A stretch of 64,000 bases of DNA from an uncultured Prevotellaceae bacterium (GCA_902767775.1 CACXIP010000017.1:26766-90765), one strand, 5' to 3'. Positions 15,447-26,217 are shown, counted from the stretch's first letter. A program made the numbers and translations. The notes: generated from the letters alone by a model not told the origin.

Positions 15447-17145
15447 GTTTCTCGAAGCTCAGCAACTGAAGCTGCTGCTTCATCATGCGCTTCTCACCAG
15501 AATTCCACATCGGTGTGAAGCGATATCCCTCCTGCTCGAATTTCTGCTGCCAGTTATGCAGGTCCTCATCACCTATCATGAGATAACCCGACTGAGGCTT
15601 CTCATGGTAGAAATCGCCCACACGGTCATGCAGATAGAAATTGAGTTCAAAGTAATGCACAGGGTCCCCTGCCGAGGTCACCCCCGCCTCAATGAACTCA
15701 TACAAACTGCCTTTGTCTGCCGGCACCTTTTCATCAATCAGCGCAGCGACATCCTTCACCGACTTAGCATTGAGCACCGGCGGTTTGTATACGGCATCCA
15801 CATGCAGATAGATGGCGAGGATGAGTGCCATCAATGGGAGTACTCCCCGACGGCTCCTCCACCACCAAATCAACACCACTACGCCAACCAGCCACATCGC
15901 CCATTGCCACCACTGACCAGCCTGCTGCAAGCCTAACACCATCGACAGATTCTCGTATGCATGTTTACCATGGAACCAGTCGGCACTGACCGGAATGAAC
16001 TTGAGCACGACAAATACCGATGCCAGCAACAAACCCACGACAGAAAGGAATGCGCCGAAGCCACTCAACACACGATGGTGACGTTGCTCCGCCCAAAGAA
16101 GCACCCGTGCGATGAAATATCCCAGGAAGGGATAAATCGGCATGATATAGACACTCCGCTTGCTCTGTGGGATGCAATAGAAAACAAACACCACCACTAC
16201 TGCCAGCCATGAGAACAGTTCCAAGGAATCGCATTTCGACAGCGACCATTGCCGCCAAGTTCCTTTTACACCATTCCATTTGCCGCGCAAGCCCTTCCAG
16301 TCGACGACGAAGAGCAGCACCACCAAGACCGCAGTCCACGGCAGCCATCCAGCGGGAAGTGTCTTAAAATAATAATGCCAGGGATGCACACACGACTCAT
16401 AACTCATGGTCTGTGTCATGCGCCCCACATTCTCCTCAAGCATCAGGTCAAGGAATTCCTGTCCTCCCTGCTTCCATGCAGCATAATACCATAGGGCAGG
16501 CAAGACAAGGGAGAGCAATCCGAAGGCGAGGAGTGAGAAGAAAGCACGGAAGAAGTTCACCCTCCTGCACAACAGGAACACACCCGTGACCAAGCAAGGG
16601 ATGAGTGCGCCCACCGGACCCTTGGTCAGTGTGCCCAAACTCATCATCAATATTGCCCACCAGGGAATGCCCTTCATGCCCCGTTCCCACCACCGGTAGA
16701 GGAGCATCATAGCAGCCACGGTAAACAAGGTAAGCACCATATCCACGCGGCAGTTGCTGCCCTGTCGGTGCAGTTCCCACGCAGTGAATGTCACCAAGGC
16801 AGTCACAAATCCCGTCATGGTGTCACGCCGACGCTGATAGAAAAAGAATACGGCAATGGTGAGCACAACATACGCCACAGCCGACGGCACACGAGACGTG
16901 AACTCCGTCACGCCGCCACACACCGCACTCACGGCCGCCACACACCAATGGAAGAACGGGGGCTTGTATGCCATCTCGCCCACACTGTTGCGAGGCAGAA
17001 TCCAGTTGCCTGACTCAATCATCGTATAGCTCACGATGCTCTCTCGTGGTTCGCCCTTGGTATTGTAATCACAGAGACCCAGGAATGGAACCACCGTGAG
17101 CACACAAACAACCAACAGCAACCAAAATGCTTTTTTGGAAGTCAT
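15427..17145 (-). CDS. ArnT/PMT-family membrane glycosyltransferase
   Basis: A 572-residue multi-pass protein of the dolichyl-phosphate-mannose/Ara4N transferase type (GT-C fold), which moves a sugar from a polyprenyl-phosphate carrier to an acceptor on the periplasmic side. About 12 helices are predicted. The first loop has GEPRESIVSYTMIESGNW followed by YKPPFFHW, the motif that holds the catalytic acidic residue and substrate in ArnT-like enzymes; SRVPSAVA and GSNCRVDMVLTLF follow. The C-terminal 120 residues are soluble and periplasmic. The ATG at 17145 was preferred over an in-frame TTG at 17157. With the facing GT2 and deacetylase it resembles the ArnC-ArnD-ArnT logic of lipid A modification. 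Confidence 0.82.
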   Translation of the reverse strand: MTSKKAFWLLLVVCVLTVVPFLGLCDYNTKGEPRESIVSYTMIESGNWILPRNSVGEMAYKPPFFHWCVAAVSAVCGGVTEFTSRVPSAVAYVVLTIAVFFFYQRRRDTMTGFVTALVTFTAWELHRQGSNCRVDMVLTLFTVAAMMLLYRWWERGMKGIPWWAILMMSLGTLTKGPVGALIPCLVTGVFLLCRRVNFFRAFFSLLAFGLLSLVLPALWYYAAWKQGGQEFLDLMLEENVGRMTQTMSYESCVHPWHYYFKTLPAGWLPWTAVLVVLLFVVDWKGLRGKWNGVKGTWRQWSLSKCDSLELFSWLAVVVVFVFYCIPQSKRSVYIMPIYPFLGYFIARVLLWAEQRHHRVLSGFGAFLSVVGLLLASVFVVLKFIPVSADWFHGKHAYENLSMVLGLQQAGQWWQWAMWLVGVVVLIWWWRSRRGVLPLMALILAIYLHVDAVYKPPVLNAKSVKDVAALIDEKVPADKGSLYEFIEAGVTSAGDPVHYFELNFYLHDRVGDFYHEKPQSGYLMIGDEDLHNWQQKFEQEGYRFTPMWNSGEKRMMKQQLQLLSFEKLSPGNP

Positions 17146-17175
17146 GGTAAAAATCAAATAAATGGCGTCGTGCTC

Positions 17176-18579
17176 TTATTCATCCTCCTGGAACAAGGGG
17201 TCGTCGGGCATCACCAAGAGCGGTTTCTGCTTCTCTGCCTCCAGGATTTTCTCCGGCACATATTTCTTGTCCACCACAAGGCGATAGGTGTACTCGCGGA
17301 ACCAGCGGTCGGTCATAATCAGGCAACCTTTCTGACCTGAGGTGGCACCCCAGCTGTTCTCCACCTTCCACTTGACAGCCTTTCCGTCAGCGTCGAGGTC
17401 GACAGCCGTTAGAGTCATGGCATGAGTAGAACCGCTCTCATAGGTCATGATGCGCTCCGCCTTGTTCATCGGGAAAGTAGTGCCGAAAAGCGTGGCATAG
17501 TCGTAGTTCTCCGTGTCGAGGATGCCGTTCTTCCTGTCGATTTGCTTGCCCACATCGTAGGAAGAGTACAGTTTCTGTCCATCCTTGATAGCGGCTATTG
17601 CCATCTCCTCGATGTCGTCCATCGGCAGGTTGACATATTTCCAGTTGTGTCCGTCGTAGGTATGGCGGTCCATCTCCACCTCGTAGGTCTTGTAATAAGG
17701 ACGGCGCGGGTCGTTCATCGCCATGATGAAGGTACCGTTGATGGGACCACCCACCGTGGCCTCATAAAACTCACGCGGCGTATATTTCCGAGCCTCGGTC
17801 ACCTTCTTTCCACTCTTGTTGGTGAACGCATAGGTGAACTCCTTGACCGGTTCACCGAGGGTGATGCGCAGGATATGATAGATGGTGGCGAGCATCTCCG
17901 TCTTGCGGTCGTTGATGTCTTTCGCCTTTTTGCCGTCGGCCACCATCTTGCGCAGTTCCAGACCATACTCACGCAATTTCGAGTCGATGATGCGCGACAT
18001 CCGTGACGTATTCTCAGCCGAATAGGTCTCTGGCTGCGCCGACATGGGCACGAGACCGTATTTCTCGGCCAGGTCTGCCACACCGCAGAAAGTGCCGCCG
18101 TCGCCGATGGGGCTCTTGAACAGCATCGTCACATACTGGTCCTCAATGGGTTTCTTCGCCAGGTCGATGACCGCCTGGAGCATGAGATTGGCCTTTTCCA
18201 ACTGGTCGTAGAAGAAGAGGTAGTCGTGTGAGAACTCCACCATCATGGTGTCTTTGTGCGCCTTGGCGAAATTTGCCCTCAGCACGTTGAGTCCGCTGAA
18301 CATCCAGCATCGTCCGCTGCTCTTCTGGTTGTGTATGGACTGGCTCTTCGTCTCATGGCTGAACCTGTCGTCCACCACATTCTGATTGGAGAAATTCTTT
18401 GCCAGGTCATCGATGGAATTGGCTGCGATGGCATTGAACAGAGCCTTGTCCGACGGACTTTTCACCTGTGACTGCTCAATCTTCCTGAGCATGTCGGCGG
18501 AAATGCCGCCGGCCGTCTTCTGTGCGAATACTCCCGCTGTCATAAGCAAGGAAGCAATGAAAAAAGCGATTCTTCTCAT
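17176..18579 (-). CDS. Secreted C1-type (aminopeptidase C / bleomycin hydrolase-like) peptidase
   Basis: A 467-residue papain-fold cysteine peptidase of the C1B group. The catalytic Cys is in SSGRCWMFSGLNVLR, the His in STHAMTLTAVD and the Asn in VENSWGATSG. Unlike classical cytoplasmic PepC it has a signal peptide (MRRIAFFIASLLMTAGVFAQ), so it is exported to the periplasm or beyond, as is usual in Bacteroidetes. The ATG at 18579 starts exactly at this signal peptide; the frame runs on to 18624 without support. A minus-strand TAACTTTG (18622-18629) is a likely -7 box. It would trim peptides, consistent with an amino-acid-fermenting lifestyle. Confidence 0.9.
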   Translation of the reverse strand: MRRIAFFIASLLMTAGVFAQKTAGGISADMLRKIEQSQVKSPSDKALFNAIAANSIDDLAKNFSNQNVVDDRFSHETKSQSIHNQKSSGRCWMFSGLNVLRANFAKAHKDTMMVEFSHDYLFFYDQLEKANLMLQAVIDLAKKPIEDQYVTMLFKSPIGDGGTFCGVADLAEKYGLVPMSAQPETYSAENTSRMSRIIDSKLREYGLELRKMVADGKKAKDINDRKTEMLATIYHILRITLGEPVKEFTYAFTNKSGKKVTEARKYTPREFYEATVGGPINGTFIMAMNDPRRPYYKTYEVEMDRHTYDGHNWKYVNLPMDDIEEMAIAAIKDGQKLYSSYDVGKQIDRKNGILDTENYDYATLFGTTFPMNKAERIMTYESGSTHAMTLTAVDLDADGKAVKWKVENSWGATSGQKGCLIMTDRWFREYTYRLVVDKKYVPEKILEAEKQKPLLVMPDDPLFQEDE

Positions 18580-18673
18580 ATTGTTTTTGATTTGTGATTG
18601 CAGTTGTAATGAGTTGCAGGGCAAAGTTAACGTTTTTTCCCGAAAAAAATGATGATTAATGAAGAATAATTGC

Positions 18674-18681
18674 TACCTTTG
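18674..18681 (+). promoter_or_regulatory. Candidate -7 element upstream of dxs
   Basis: TACCTTTG fits TAnnTTTG and lies 74 bases upstream of the dxs ATG. No convincing -33 TTTG is seen. A minus-strand TAACTTTG (18622-18629) serving the divergent peptidase lies 44 bases to the left. Confidence 0.4.
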
Positions 18682-18755
18682 TACAATTATTCGCCATCAA
18701 TCGGGCCAAGCAGCCCGCCGACGGTATCCCTGTAAAGGGTCAGCATACAACACAA

Positions 18756-20654
18756 ATGATGGAAAACAGCAAATACGAGATACTTAACACCATACAAAGT
18801 CCCGCTGACTTGCGCAAGCTGAAGGTAGAAGCACTCCCTCAGCTTTGTGCAGAACTGCGCGACGACATCATCCACGAACTGTCGGTGAACCCCGGCCATC
18901 TGGCGTCCAGCCTCGGCGTGGTGGAGCTCACCGTCGCCCTGCATTATGTCTTCAACACGCCAGAGGACCGCATCGTATGGGATGTGGGCCATCAGGCATA
19001 CGGCCACAAGATACTGACCGGGCGCCGTGAGACCTTCTGCACCAACCGCAAGTTTCATGGTCTTCGTCCCTTCCCCTCACCCGCAGAGAGTCCTTACGAC
19101 ACCTTTACCTGCGGACACGCCTCCAACTCCATCTCCGCCGCCCTCGGCATGGCTGTCGCGGCAAAGTTGGAAGGCAAGAAGCGCAAGGTGGTGGCAGTCA
19201 TCGGCGATGGTGCGATGAGTGGCGGTCTGGCTTTCGAGGGACTCAACAATGTGTCCTCGACCCCCAACGACATGCTCATCATCCTCAACGACAACAACAT
19301 GAGCATCGACCGCTCTGTCGGTGGCATGAAGCAATACCTCATCAATCTCAACACCGGCGAGACTTATAACAATGTGCGCAACCGTGTCGCCAACTGGATG
19401 CGCCGCAGGGGGCTGCTCTCCGACCAGCGCCGCCATGGCTTCATCCGCTTCACCAACGCCATGAAGTCTGCCATCAGTCAGCAGCAGAATGTCTTCGAGG
19501 GCATGAACATCCGCTATTCCGGTCCTTTCGACGGCCACAACGTTGTGGAACTGGTCAGGGTGCTCAAACAAATGAAGAAATGGAAGGGGCCCAAGATGCT
19601 CCATCTCCATACCATCAAAGGCAAAGGATATGAACCAGCCGAGAAGAATGCCCAATTGTGGCATGCCCCCGGCAAGTTCGATGTCGACACCGGTGAGCGC
19701 ATCGTTGCCGACAGTGCCGGTCAGCCACCCAAGTTCCAAGATGTCTTCGGGCACACTCTGCTGGAATTGGCAAAAGCCAACAAGCGCATCGTGGGTGTCA
19801 CACCGGCGATGCCCTCAGGATGCTCCCTCAACATCATGATGAAGGAGATACCCGAGCGCACCTTTGACGTGGGCATTGCCGAAGGTCATGCCGTCACCTT
19901 CTCCGCCGGAATGGCGAAAGACGGGATGATGCCGTTCTGCAACATCTACAGTGCCTTTGCCCAGCGCGCCTACGACAACATCATCCATGATGCCGCCATT
20001 CTCAACCTGCCCCTTGTGCTCTGTTTCGACCGTGCCGGACTGGTGGGAGAAGACGGACCTACCCACCATGGCGCCTTCGACATCGCCGCACTGCGCGCCA
20101 TCCCCAACATCACCATAGCCTCGCCGATGGACGAGCATGAACTTCGCCATCTGATGTATACCGCCCAACTGGACGGCAAAGGCACGTTCGTCATCCGTTA
20201 CCCACGCGGCAGAGGGGTATGCCCTGACTGGAAATGTCCTATGGAGGAGATTACCGTGGGAACAGGAAGGCGGCTCCGTGAGGGCAGCGATGTGGCTGTG
20301 CTCAGCCTTGGTCCCATCGGCAACAATGTGGCCAGCGCCATCGAGTCACTTGCCATGGAAGGAAGCAGCATCTCCGTCGCCCACTATGACATGCGGTTTG
20401 CCAAACCTCTTGACGAGAAACTGCTCAAGGAAGTGGCCGACCGTTTCTCCCGCATCATCACCATTGAGGATGGCTGTGTGGCTGGCGGCTTCGGTTCTGC
20501 TGTCACAGAATGGATGGCCGACCACGACTACCACCCCATCATCCGTCGGCTCGGTCTCCCCGACCAATTCATAGAACACGGTACTATAGCCGAACTGCAG
20601 CAGTTGGCGGGTCTTGACCCCGAAACCATCAAACGAACCATCATCAGCCTATGA
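18756..20654 (+). CDS. dxs: 1-deoxy-D-xylulose-5-phosphate synthase
   Basis: Dxs condenses pyruvate and glyceraldehyde 3-phosphate, the first step of the MEP isoprenoid pathway, and also supplies the thiamine and pyridoxal precursor. The 632-residue length is normal. Visible motifs: substrate His in [15 protein letters not shown], the thiamine-diphosphate motif [17 protein letters not shown] ending at NDNNMSI, the catalytic Glu region [16 protein letters not shown], and [18 protein letters not shown] at 18756 was taken; a second ATG follows directly. The stop codon overlaps the trkA start by four bases, so isoprenoid synthesis and potassium uptake are cotranscribed here. Confidence 0.97.
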   Translation: MMENSKYEILNTIQSPADLRKLKVEALPQLCAELRDDIIHELSVNPGHLASSLGVVELTVALHYVFNTPEDRIVWDVGHQAYGHKILTGRRETFCTNRKFHGLRPFPSPAESPYDTFTCGHASNSISAALGMAVAAKLEGKKRKVVAVIGDGAMSGGLAFEGLNNVSSTPNDMLIILNDNNMSIDRSVGGMKQYLINLNTGETYNNVRNRVANWMRRRGLLSDQRRHGFIRFTNAMKSAISQQQNVFEGMNIRYSGPFDGHNVVELVRVLKQMKKWKGPKMLHLHTIKGKGYEPAEKNAQLWHAPGKFDVDTGERIVADSAGQPPKFQDVFGHTLLELAKANKRIVGVTPAMPSGCSLNIMMKEIPERTFDVGIAEGHAVTFSAGMAKDGMMPFCNIYSAFAQRAYDNIIHDAAILNLPLVLCFDRAGLVGEDGPTHHGAFDIAALRAIPNITIASPMDEHELRHLMYTAQLDGKGTFVIRYPRGRGVCPDWKCPMEEITVGTGRRLREGSDVAVLSLGPIGNNVASAIESLAMEGSSISVAHYDMRFAKPLDEKLLKEVADRFSRIITIEDGCVAGGFGSAVTEWMADHDYHPIIRRLGLPDQFIEHGTIAELQQLAGLDPETIKRTIISL

Positions 20655-21994
20655 AAATCATCATCGCAGGCGCTTCCGCCATAGGCTCACACCTGGCAGG
20701 TCTGCTCTCCCGCAGCAACCAAGACATTGTGCTCATCGACCCCAGTGCCGACAAACTCGATGTCATCAGCAGCGAGTACGACCTGATGACGCTCACTGGT
20801 TCACCCACCAGTGTGAAGACGCTGAGGAATGCCGACGCCGACAAAGCTGACATCTTCATCGCCGTCACCCCTGACGAGAACATGAACATGACAAGCTGCA
20901 TCATGGCACATGCCATGGGAGCCCGCAAGACGGTGGCGCAGATAGACAGTCAGGAATACATTGATGAAGACAACAGCGTCATCATCCGCAAAATGGGCGT
21001 CGATACGCTCATCTATCCTGAGAAACTGGCCGGAGACGACATCATCAAAGGCTTAAAACTCAGTTGGGTACGCCAACGTTGGGATGTGCATGGCGGTTCG
21101 CTCGTCATGCTCGGCATCAAGTTGCGTGAGTCGTGCGAGATACTCAACCAACCCCTGCGCCTGCTTTGCGGTCCCCAGGACCCATACCATGTCGTCGCCA
21201 TCAAGCGCGGCAACGAAACCATCATCCCAGGCGGAAATGATGAGCTTCGCCTCTACGATATCGTCTATTTCATGACCACGGTAGGTACTATCTCCTATAT
21301 CCGAAAGATTGTAGGCAAGGAACACTATGCTGATGTGCGAAATGTCATCATCATGGGGGGCGGCAAGACTGCCATCCGTGCCGCCAACGAGATGCCCTCG
21401 TTTATCAACACCAAGATTATCGAGATTGACGAGCGCCGCTGCGAAGAACTCCATGAAGAACTTGAGGAAGAAACAATGGTTATTCACGGTGATGCCCGCG
21501 ACGTCAACCTGTTGAAGGAGGAGAACATCAAGAACACGCAAGGGTTTGTGGCTTTGACGGGCAACGACGAGATGAACATCCTCGCCTGCCTGACAGCCAA
21601 GAAACTTGGAGTGCGCAAGACCATCGCGATGATTGACAACCCCAACTACCTGAGCATGGCGGAGAGTCTCGACATCGGCACCATCATCAACAAGAAAGCA
21701 CTTGTCGCCAGTTGCATCTACCAGATGATGTTGGCCGCAGACGTGCGCAACATCGGCTATCTTGCCTCCATCAATGCCGACGTGGCAGAGTTTGTGGCAC
21801 AGCGTGGCTCCAAGGTGACCCGCAAGAAAGTCTTTGAGTTGGGTCTTCCCCGTGGATGCACCATCGGCGGATTGGTGAGGGGCAACGAAGGCATGCTGGT
21901 GTCTGGCGGCACCCAGATAGAGGCGGGCGACTGCGTCGTCGTCATCTGCTATGAGATGGACTTGAAGAAGATTGAAAAGTTTTTTACCAACTGA
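20651..21994 (+). CDS. trkA: Trk system potassium uptake regulatory subunit TrkA
   Basis: A 447-residue cytoplasmic NAD-binding gating subunit for the TrkH potassium channel. It has two RCK_N/RCK_C units: the first Rossmann motif is [18 protein letters not shown] at the N-terminus and the second is [17 protein letters not shown] near residue 235. Each is followed by a TrkA_C domain. Note that the first nucleotide motif is GxSxxG rather than GxGxxG, which is common in TrkA. It is bracketed by translational overlaps: ATGA with dxs upstream and TGATG with trkH downstream. Confidence 0.95.
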   Translation: MKIIIAGASAIGSHLAGLLSRSNQDIVLIDPSADKLDVISSEYDLMTLTGSPTSVKTLRNADADKADIFIAVTPDENMNMTSCIMAHAMGARKTVAQIDSQEYIDEDNSVIIRKMGVDTLIYPEKLAGDDIIKGLKLSWVRQRWDVHGGSLVMLGIKLRESCEILNQPLRLLCGPQDPYHVVAIKRGNETIIPGGNDELRLYDIVYFMTTVGTISYIRKIVGKEHYADVRNVIIMGGGKTAIRAANEMPSFINTKIIEIDERRCEELHEELEEETMVIHGDARDVNLLKEENIKNTQGFVALTGNDEMNILACLTAKKLGVRKTIAMIDNPNYLSMAESLDIGTIINKKALVASCIYQMMLAADVRNIGYLASINADVAEFVAQRGSKVTRKKVFELGLPRGCTIGGLVRGNEGMLVSGGTQIEAGDCVVVICYEMDLKKIEKFFTN

Positions 21995-23535
21995 TGCTCA
22001 ACAAGCAACTCATATCCAAGGTATTAGGCTCTCTGTTGTTGCTTGAGGCAACATTTATGGCACTTTGCGTGGTTGTGGCACTCTGCTACCACAGCGAGGA
22101 TTTCCTGCCCTTCCTCTTCTCCCTCATCATCACGGCTGTGGCGGGCATGGGCCTGCTTCAGTTGGGCGTTGGTGCCCCCACCACCATGGGGCGCCGTGAT
22201 GCATACGTCGTGGTGTCGCTCACCTGGATTACCTTCAGTATCTTCGGTTCACTACCCTACCTCTTCGGTGGTTTCTTCGGTTCCATCAATCTATTAGACA
22301 TCACCAGTCTGAGCACCATTACCACCAATGCCTTCTTCGAAACCATGTCGGGGTTCACCACAACGGGAGCCTCCATGCTCAACGATGTGGAGGCCGAACT
22401 CGACTCCCACCATGCCATGTTGTTCTGGCGCTCCCTCTCACAGTGGATAGGTGGTTTGGGAATCGTCTTCTTCACCATAGCCATTCTCCCCTCCATGGTG
22501 GGCAATACGATGAAGGTGTTTTCCGCCGAGGCCACCGGACCGGTTCGTTCGAAGATGCACCCACGCCTGAGTGCCACCGCGATGCGCATCTGGTGGGTAT
22601 ACATCGCTCTGACCATCAGTTGCGGAGGCGCATATTGGGTAGCCGGTATGGACGGTTTCAGCGCCATCAACTATGCCATGACCACCACGGCAACAGGCGG
22701 TTTCTCCATCCACAACGACAGCATCGCCCACTTCCACTCCGCCTCCATCGAATATATCGCACTCATCTTCCAATACCTGTCGGGCATCAACTTCTCCATG
22801 CTCTTCATGATTATCGCCATGCGCAAACTGAGCAGTTGGCGTGAATTCAAGCGCAGCGAAAGGAGCAAATGGAGCGACTTCCTCCGCAACGAGGAGTGGC
22901 GGTTCTACACGCTGACAGTTCTTGCCTGCAGCATCATCATTGCCGCCATCCTTATCTTCAGCCGCGGCTATGGTTTGGAGGAGGGTTTTCGCAAGGCAGC
23001 GTTCCATGTCGTCTCGATGATGACCACAACCGGTATTTTCTGCGACCATGTGGGAGCATGGCCCCATATCACCTGGATGCTGCTCTACATCCTGATGTTC
23101 GTCGGAGCCTGTTCAGGGTCGACCACCGGCGGTTTCAAGAGTTCGAGAGCACTGATGATTATCAAGGTCATCCGCAATGAGTTTGTCAGGATGATGCATC
23201 CCCGTGCCGTTCTCCCCGTGACCATCAACAACAAGGCGATGCCCACCTCGATGGTGCACAGTCTGCTGGCGTTTTTCGCCATCTTCATCCTCGCCTGCCT
23301 TGGCACGACAGCTCTCATGATGGCGATAGGCACCGACATCACCAACTCCGCCGTCATCTCGCTGAGTTGCATCAGCAATGTAGGATTGCCGCTCAACGAA
23401 CTGGGACCTCATATGACTTGGAGCAGTATGCCTCTGACCATCAAATGGGTATGCACCGGTCTTATGCTTCTCGGCCGTCTTGAGATATTCAACGTACTGA
23501 TATTGTTTACCAGGGCTTTCTGGGATGACAATTGA
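21994..23535 (+). CDS. trkH: Trk-type potassium transporter membrane subunit TrkH
   Basis: A 513-residue potassium-conducting inner-membrane protein. Four selectivity-filter loops can be seen, each with a central glycine: FTTTGASML, TTATGGFSIH, MTTTGIFCDH and SCISNVGLPLN. About ten to eleven helices surround them. The ATG shares its A with the trkA TGA, the tightest form of coupling, so the channel and its gating subunit are made in fixed proportion. Confidence 0.95.
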   Translation: MLNKQLISKVLGSLLLLEATFMALCVVVALCYHSEDFLPFLFSLIITAVAGMGLLQLGVGAPTTMGRRDAYVVVSLTWITFSIFGSLPYLFGGFFGSINLLDITSLSTITTNAFFETMSGFTTTGASMLNDVEAELDSHHAMLFWRSLSQWIGGLGIVFFTIAILPSMVGNTMKVFSAEATGPVRSKMHPRLSATAMRIWWVYIALTISCGGAYWVAGMDGFSAINYAMTTTATGGFSIHNDSIAHFHSASIEYIALIFQYLSGINFSMLFMIIAMRKLSSWREFKRSERSKWSDFLRNEEWRFYTLTVLACSIIIAAILIFSRGYGLEEGFRKAAFHVVSMMTTTGIFCDHVGAWPHITWMLLYILMFVGACSGSTTGGFKSSRALMIIKVIRNEFVRMMHPRAVLPVTINNKAMPTSMVHSLLAFFAIFILACLGTTALMMAIGTDITNSAVISLSCISNVGLPLNELGPHMTWSSMPLTIKWVCTGLMLLGRLEIFNVLILFTRAFWDDN

Positions 23536-23561
23536 GAGAATAAAAAGCCGAATACAACAAT

Positions 23562-24518
23562 ATGTTCTTAAAATTCAAACCTATATTGAAGACCACCCTT
23601 TGGGGTGGTGACAAGATAGTGTCTTTCAAGGGTTGTGTTTCCGACCAGCACCAAGTGGGTGAGAGTTGGGAAATTTCGGGTGTCCCTGGCAATGATACCA
23701 TTATCAGCGAGGGCGAATACACAGGCAAAAGCCTCAACGAGTTGACGTCGTTGATGGGAGCCCGTCTGCTCGGTGAAGACAACTACCGCCGTTTCGGTAA
23801 TGAGTTTCCGCTCCTCATCAAATTCATCGATGCCCATCAGGACCTTTCCATTCAGGTCCATCCCGATGATGAGACCGCCCGCAGGCATGGAAAGGAACGG
23901 GGCAAGACCGAAATGTGGTATGTCCTGAAGTCAGAAGAGGGAGCCCACCTGTACAGTGGTCTGAAAAAGGCCATCAATCCAAAGGAATACAAGGAAATGG
24001 TCGACAACGACACCATCTGCGACGCCCTTGCCGAATATGAGGTGTCTGAGGGTGACGTGTTTTTCGTTCCTGCAGGCCGCATCCACTCCATCGGTCATGG
24101 CTGTTTTGTCGTTGAAATCCAAGAATCCAACGACATCACCTACCGCATCTATGACTTCAAGCGCAAGGACAAGAACGGCAACTACCGAGAACTGCACACC
24201 CAAAAGGCATCGGAAAGCATCAACTTCCAGATTCAGGAAGACTACCGCACCCATTACACGCCAAAGAAGAACGAAGGTGTGCAGTTGGTGTCATGCCCCT
24301 ATTTCACCACAGCGGTTTATGATCTCGACGAGCCGATGACCATCGACTATTCCGACCTCGACAGTTTTGTCATCCTCATCTGCATTGAAGGAGAGGGCAC
24401 CATCTCCGAAGGGGACGACACCTCATCATTCCGTGCCGGCAATACCATCCTGCTGCCCGCCACGACACAGGAGATTACCGTCAAGGGCACCGTGAAATTC
24501 TTGGAGACATACGTTTAG
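23562..24518 (+). CDS. manA: Mannose-6-phosphate isomerase, class I
   Basis: A 318-residue short-form enzyme interconverting mannose 6-phosphate and fructose 6-phosphate for mannose catabolism and GDP-mannose synthesis. It is a zinc metalloenzyme with a cupin fold. Ligands fit DLSIQVHPDDE (Gln and His), GKTEMWYVL (Glu) and GRIHSIGHGCFVVEIQ (His). The opening FKPILKTTLWGGDKI is typical. It begins 26 bases after trkH and may be part of the same transcript. Confidence 0.92.
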   Translation: MFLKFKPILKTTLWGGDKIVSFKGCVSDQHQVGESWEISGVPGNDTIISEGEYTGKSLNELTSLMGARLLGEDNYRRFGNEFPLLIKFIDAHQDLSIQVHPDDETARRHGKERGKTEMWYVLKSEEGAHLYSGLKKAINPKEYKEMVDNDTICDALAEYEVSEGDVFFVPAGRIHSIGHGCFVVEIQESNDITYRIYDFKRKDKNGNYRELHTQKASESINFQIQEDYRTHYTPKKNEGVQLVSCPYFTTAVYDLDEPMTIDYSDLDSFVILICIEGEGTISEGDDTSSFRAGNTILLPATTQEITVKGTVKFLETYV

Positions 24519-24531
24519 CCACCTTTCTCCC

Positions 24532-26184
24532 ATGATGAAGCGACTCATGCTCCTTCTCCTATGTATACTATCCCGATACGCTGCTATGGGACAGTTGATG
24601 GTCAATGGAGCATGGGTAGGATATGACAAGCACACGAATACCTATTTGGCCACCCTGCCCCATGAGCAATGGGGTGAGGATTTGCTTGCCACCATCACAC
24701 TGACTGACAGCACGGCATGGGAAAACGTCATGGTGAACGACCAGTCGGCAGATTCGCTTGTCGTATTGGAGAAAGTGGGTCCGGAGAAGACATATGCCAT
24801 CGCCGCCACCATCGGCGACAGCGTGGTCAGCGCACGGTTGGCCTTCACCTATCTGCCCCTCATGCACCTATTCGGCGTCTTCGGCTACGAACAGAAGGCA
24901 GGAACTGTCGTTCTCCAGCAACCCGGGATGGAACCCGAGATGATGGATGCCAACATCAAGTGGAGGGGAAACACCACCAACCAGCCCTTCAAGCACAAGC
25001 GCAACTACCGTCTGAATTTTGTCAACAAGAAGGGTGAAAAGGTGAACCGCCGCTTTTTCTCGCTCCGCAAAGACGATGATTGGATTCTCGATGCCGGACA
25101 GACCGACCTGTTCCGTCTCCGCAACCTCATTGCCGCAGAACTGTGGGATGACTTTGCCACCCAACCCTATTATGCCGATGAGGACGACAAAATACACACC
25201 TGCTCCAGAGGTGAGGTGGTCGAGGTGTTCCTCAACGACGAATATATGGGTATCTACAACCTCTGCGAGCCTATCGACCAAAGACAACTTCAGGTGAGGA
25301 GGTTTGACACCGAGACGGGAGAGGTTCACGGCGGCATCTGGAAATCATACGGTTGGGATGAGGCATCCTTCTGGTATCAGCCGCCACCCTATGACAACAC
25401 CCTGCCCGAATGGGGCGATTTCGAACTCGTCTATCCCAAGATAGAAGACCTCTGCCCTTCCGACTACAGCACATTGTACGACGCCATCGACTTCGTAATC
25501 AACTCGAGCGACTCAGCTTTTGTGGAACAAGTTTCCGACTACATCGACCTGCCCGTTTTCAATGACTACATCCTGTTTATGAATGTCATCAATGCTTTCG
25601 ACCTTGCAGGAAAAAACCTCATCTGGGCAGTTTATGACAAGCAGGAGGACAAAAAAATCACCCCCGTGATGTGGGATTTGGACAGTACGGCAGGACAGAA
25701 TTTCAACGAAAACCCACCCCACCTTGACCCTGCCCACTATGAGTCATGGCCAAAACTCCCCACAAAAATCGCCTTCCGACTGTTCTGGCTCAACCCCGAT
25801 GACTACAGAGGACAGTTGGCGAAGCGCTATTTCACCCTCAGGAAAGACATTTTCTCCTATGGGAGCCTCATCGGAAGATATGATTCCTATTATCAGAAAA
25901 TCTATAATTGCGGTGCCACCACTCGGGAAGAACGACGGTGGAGCGGCGACCCCGACATCGCCGACCTCCCACTGGATTTTGCCAACGAACTCGAGTTCAT
26001 CAAAGAGTGGCTGCAGCAGCGTCTGGACTATTTGGACAGTTTTTTCAACGACCCTTTGGTTATCAGAAATGTGAGGACGGACATTCCTGCTCAAAATATG
26101 GAGTTCAATCCTTTGGGAGAAAGAGCCAGTTCATCCTACCGTGGCATTGTCATCACAAAGGGCCGCAAAGACCTCAGACATTGA
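24532..26184 (+). CDS. CotH-family secreted protein
   Basis: A 550-residue protein with a signal peptide (MMKRLMLLLLCILSRYAAMG). It matches the CotH kinase-like family, first known from Bacillus spore coat assembly, where CotH phosphorylates coat proteins. Visible family features are IKWRGNTTNQPFKHKRNYRL, DDWILDAGQTDLFRLRNLIA, EVFLNDEYMGIYNLCEPID, and the metal-binding Asp of TPVMWDLDSTAG. In Bacteroidetes such proteins are abundant and probably act in the periplasm or at the cell surface; their substrates are not known. It starts 13 bases after manA. The last 30 residues look unstructured. Confidence 0.85.
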   Translation: MMKRLMLLLLCILSRYAAMGQLMVNGAWVGYDKHTNTYLATLPHEQWGEDLLATITLTDSTAWENVMVNDQSADSLVVLEKVGPEKTYAIAATIGDSVVSARLAFTYLPLMHLFGVFGYEQKAGTVVLQQPGMEPEMMDANIKWRGNTTNQPFKHKRNYRLNFVNKKGEKVNRRFFSLRKDDDWILDAGQTDLFRLRNLIAAELWDDFATQPYYADEDDKIHTCSRGEVVEVFLNDEYMGIYNLCEPIDQRQLQVRRFDTETGEVHGGIWKSYGWDEASFWYQPPPYDNTLPEWGDFELVYPKIEDLCPSDYSTLYDAIDFVINSSDSAFVEQVSDYIDLPVFNDYILFMNVINAFDLAGKNLIWAVYDKQEDKKITPVMWDLDSTAGQNFNENPPHLDPAHYESWPKLPTKIAFRLFWLNPDDYRGQLAKRYFTLRKDIFSYGSLIGRYDSYYQKIYNCGATTREERRWSGDPDIADLPLDFANELEFIKEWLQQRLDYLDSFFNDPLVIRNVRTDIPAQNMEFNPLGERASSSYRGIVITKGRKDLRH

Positions 26185-26217
26185 CATCAACCCACTTTCT
26201 GCAATCAAAAATCAAAA

